From positions 1-64,000 of the forward strand of contig NZ_JBPWOA010000021.1 in assembly GCF_051781005.1 (NCBI RefSeq): a stretch of DNA of 64,000 nucleotides, given 5' to 3'. Shown piece after piece: positions 61,755 to 64,000 of the stretch (position 1 is the stretch's first letter; every line of letters begins with the position of its first letter). The notes below the pieces were generated by a model that saw only the letters and a list, made by a program, of their open reading frames with translations, ran no database searches and was not told the origin of the DNA. The position numbers and the translations under genes were made by a program. The DNA comes from Anabaena sp051781005. GTDB lineage: Bacteria > Cyanobacteriota > Cyanobacteriia > Cyanobacteriales > Nostocaceae.

Positions 61755-63308
61755 TCATTGTGGTGGGTAATATTGTGGAGTTATTGCAGGGGCTGGATAA
61801 GTACCCATAGGCGTATTGTTAACCGTTCCGTTAGGTACTAGTGGAGTCATCCCTTGGGGTTGAATAAAGGGTTGAACAGGTTGCTGAAAATTATTTGTAG
61901 GCAGATTATTTGTGGGAGTCCGGGGTGTGATAGGAGTTTGGCTAAAGTGTTGGTAAGCGGCACTAGAGATGGAACCAATCAGTTTTTCAGCAGCAGGGTC
62001 ATTGTTGGGACGTTGTACCATGACAGCAGCTATATAACGCTTGCCGGTGGGGATATCAATTAAACCTGCATCTCCTAACATTGTGCCGATATCACCGGTT
62101 TTGTGGTATGACTTTGCTCCTTCTCCTAAGCCGGAAGGTAGGAGATTATTTCTTTGTGTGCGACGCATAATATCAAGCATGATATCGCGCGATCGCATAC
62201 TCACCATATTTCCCTGATTGAGTGCCGCAATCAAATTCCCCAATTCTCTAGGACTGGTGGTGTTTGTGCCTTGTAAATCTGGGAGTGGAGAGCGAATCAT
62301 TGTAGTTGCTAATCCCCAACTGCGAAAACGCTCGTTCAGTACCTCTTGACCTCCCAATCGGGTAATGAGCATATTTGTGGCTGTGTTATCACTGATGGTA
62401 ATCATCTTTGTGGCAACATCAATGGCAGTGTACTGACTACCTATTGTACTCGTCTGTAAAGTTCCAGAACCACCTGCAATCATCTCTTGTTGCAGAGTCA
62501 GCATTTCATCCAGACGTATTTTCCCCGCGTCTACATCCTGAAAAAAAGCAATGAGAATTGGTACTTTAATCGTGCTGGCAGCAGAAAAACTAGCAGTACT
62601 ATTAATATCCACATAAGCCCCAGTATCTAAATCTACCATGAACACCCCAGGTGTCAGATTTGGATTGGCCGCTGCTAAATTCTGCACATCGGTTTTTAAA
62701 GGGATAATTTCTTGGGATAAATATAAACTGGCAGCGGTAACTGAGGAATTAGTTGGAGATTGTGTTTGAGATTGCCCTGCGTTAGTCTGAGATGGGGAAG
62801 AAGATGTGGTGATGCGATTAGCAGGGTCTAATACTGACAACAGCGTGCCGACAATTGCACCTAAGCCGATGCCCACAATCAACAACCGTAACGTATACAG
62901 TATGGTTCTAGCCATTGGCTTTAACCGAGTTTTGCGGGATGCTCGCCTATCTATTTTTGGCTTTCCTTGCTTTGGTACACGCACTGTCTTCAACTTTGCA
63001 GTACCCTGTTGTGGCATCTTGCCCTTAGATTTAGGGATGGGTTTAACTGCTGTCGGCATAACTATCTTGGAGCGTGGTCTTCGCCCTTCTGAAGGGAGAG
63101 CAGGAGGAATGATATTATTGTTATTAAGCCGTGTTAGCGCCACACTTTCGCCTCTAGCTATCACCTGTTGCTGTTTCTTGACAACGGGTGTTTGTCCAGC
63201 CTTTTGGTTTTGGCGTGGACGGCGACGACGCTGTGAAGGTTGCTGTCTTGAGACAGCTATTAGTTTGTCACTTGATTCTGACACTACTCCTCCTTGTGAC
63301 CCACTCAA
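61755..63308 (-). CDS. Membrane-anchored class A beta-lactamase-like serine hydrolase
   Basis: 517 aa. The first 130 residues are basic and disordered (SQRRRRPRQNQKAG), then one membrane helix (TILYTLRLLIVGIGLGAIVG), a Ser/Thr/Gln linker, and a class A beta-lactamase/transpeptidase fold with SxxK (AASTIKVPI near 247), SDN (TISDNTATN near 307) and KTG (YHKTGDIG near 402). The Pro/Gln/Thr-rich tail of about 70 residues is unusual. The family's Glu166 equivalent is not certain by eye. The long cytoplasmic head and rich tail suggest a cell-wall role over drug resistance. Confidence 0.9.
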   Translation of the reverse strand: MSGSQGGVVSESSDKLIAVSRQQPSQRRRRPRQNQKAGQTPVVKKQQQVIARGESVALTRLNNNNIIPPALPSEGRRPRSKIVMPTAVKPIPKSKGKMPQQGTAKLKTVRVPKQGKPKIDRRASRKTRLKPMARTILYTLRLLIVGIGLGAIVGTLLSVLDPANRITTSSSPSQTNAGQSQTQSPTNSSVTAASLYLSQEIIPLKTDVQNLAAANPNLTPGVFMVDLDTGAYVDINSTASFSAASTIKVPILIAFFQDVDAGKIRLDEMLTLQQEMIAGGSGTLQTSTIGSQYTAIDVATKMITISDNTATNMLITRLGGQEVLNERFRSWGLATTMIRSPLPDLQGTNTTSPRELGNLIAALNQGNMVSMRSRDIMLDIMRRTQRNNLLPSGLGEGAKSYHKTGDIGTMLGDAGLIDIPTGKRYIAAVMVQRPNNDPAAEKLIGSISSAAYQHFSQTPITPRTPTNNLPTNNFQQPVQPFIQPQGMTPLVPNGTVNNTPMGTYPAPAITPQYYPPQ

Positions 63309-63435
63309 CTGTTTTGTTTGTAGATGTTCGACCCAAAATTGAATCTTCCTGCACCTTGATATACTCAGATAAACTTCTGGGATTAAGTAGCTTTTTTCTG
63401 CTCAGTTTAAGTCATATTAACCTAAGTTGCTAGTT

Positions 63436-63525
63436 AGGTGATTGGGGACTGGTGATTGGTGATTGGGAAGAAAGAAGTTATGAAAAATTTTCCCCCTTCG
63501 ACTGCGCTCAGGGCAAGCCTGCACC
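63436..63525. repeat. Short tandem and dispersed repeats
   Basis: GTGATTGGGGACTGGTGATT units at 63438-63466, then at 63498-63520 CCCTTCGACTGCGCTCAGGG with CAAGCCTGCACCCT. The latter is the reverse-oriented copy of the repeat in the helicase gene and at 10.0 kb. Confidence 0.8.
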
Positions 63526-64000
63526 CTACTTTCTACCTTCTGCCTCCTTTAATGCCCATTCTACTTGTCGTAGAATTCCGCGTAACATAGCAACTTCAGC
63601 GGTTTGGATGTGAGCGCGATTATACAAGTGACGGAATTTTTCCATCCTACTAGCTGCTGTATGGGGGTAAAGATAACCTATGGATAATAGCAGAGATTCC
63701 AATTCCTGATAGTAAGGTTCCACAATATCCAAAGGTGCAATTTCTGTAGGAGGTATTTTCGGTGTTATAAATATTTCTGCTAATTGTGATAATTCGTAAC
63801 AACAGATGGAGACAGCTGTAGCTAAATTCAGGGATGGATAGATGGGACTTGTGGGAATGAAAACTAACTTTTGGGCATAATTTATTTCTTCATTGCTTAG
63901 TCCTCGGTCTTCTCTGCCAAAAATCAAGGCTACTGGCTTTTCTGGTTCTTCTAATAGCCAGGGTAGGGTAGTGCGGGGGTTTTCTAGGGGGATTTCTCCA
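63526..64000 (-). CDS. TrmJ-like RNA 2'-O-methyltransferase (SpoU/TrmH family), N-terminus outside window
   Basis: Frame open to the right edge, so the gene is truncated there; about 158 residues are visible. PVALIFGREDRGLSNEEI and FIPTSPIYPSLNLATAVSIC are SPOUT motifs 2 and 3 that form the trefoil knot and bind SAM. The C-terminal helical extension (LLSIGYLYPHTAASRMEKFR, RGILRQVEWAL) is that of TrmJ, which methylates the 2'-O of nucleotide 32 in tRNA. The visible part fits TrmJ well; the symbol is left open because the N-terminus is missing. Confidence 0.88.
   Translation of the reverse strand, partial: GEIPLENPRTTLPWLLEEPEKPVALIFGREDRGLSNEEINYAQKLVFIPTSPIYPSLNLATAVSICCYELSQLAEIFITPKIPPTEIAPLDIVEPYYQELESLLLSIGYLYPHTAASRMEKFRHLYNRAHIQTAEVAMLRGILRQVEWALKEAEGRK

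Noticed and set aside
62806..63342. 178-codon plus-strand frame opposite the beta-lactamase-like gene
   Set aside because: Lies fully antisense to a gene with intact catalytic motifs; composition is not protein-like.

Overview
The window is cyanobacterial chromosome, most likely from a filamentous Nostocales strain (Anabaena/Nostoc type). The evidence is frequent GCGATCGC (HIP1) octamers, heptameric tandem repeats of the Nostoc type between genes, and photosynthetic genes: ndhB, psaX, the Rubisco accumulation factor raf1 and the phylloquinone methyltransferase menG. No rRNA, tRNA, intact insertion sequence, prophage or CRISPR array was seen.

1-17.4 kb is an iron/siderophore island. On the + strand lies the 3' end of a nonribosomal peptide synthetase (NRPS) assembly line: a truncated Ser-type A-PCP end, then a docking-C-A-PCP-reductase terminal protein. 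These are followed by a SAM methyltransferase, a class III aminotransferase and two overlapping small genes, the second carrying an H-(n)-HxxxC motif. On the - strand and convergent with it are an AraC/PchR-type regulator, a TonB-dependent receptor with an AMIN domain, a ferri-siderophore binding lipoprotein, a sucrase/ferredoxin-like (thioredoxin-fold 2Fe-2S) protein and an MFS exporter. The + strand gene order matches the chemistry needed to build the dimethyl-amino-dihydroxy-tetrahydroquinolinium (Dmaq) end of the siderophore anachelin: Ser next to a reductively released aromatic residue, transamination, N-methylation and ring hydroxylation. This is an inference from gene content. A pair of 18-bp direct repeats lies directly upstream of a TATAAT box before the receptor gene and is a likely operator.

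17.8-33.2 kb holds mostly housekeeping genes: an MtfA-like peptidase, gluconokinase, ROK glucokinase, a NifS/IscS cysteine desulfurase, a GGDEF/EAL protein, a UvrD-like helicase with repeat DNA inserted in frame, a family 39 glycosyltransferase, raf1, a REC-GAF regulator, menG and a DUF445 membrane protein. 33.2-35.5 kb is a worn stretch with a MITE-like repeat, a GIY-YIG protein, a pRiA4b ORF-3 family protein and two gene remnants. 35.5-43 kb is a minus-strand run: topA, a 45-aa protein, aroQ, an ADP-ribosylglycohydrolase-like gene and a 7TM-HD phosphohydrolase.

43.4-64 kb contains a Uma2 nuclease, ndhB, a response regulator / V4R-like output / histidine kinase set, lipA, psaX, a LivH-type permease, a hybrid histidine kinase, larE, an SGNH hydrolase, small conserved proteins, a second histidine kinase related to the first, a DUF2301 membrane protein, dprA, a membrane-anchored class A beta-lactamase-like protein and the C-terminal part of a TrmJ-like RNA methyltransferase cut by the window end. 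Many intergenic gaps hold short tandem heptamers or palindromic MITE-like elements, several of them touching or crossing stop codons.
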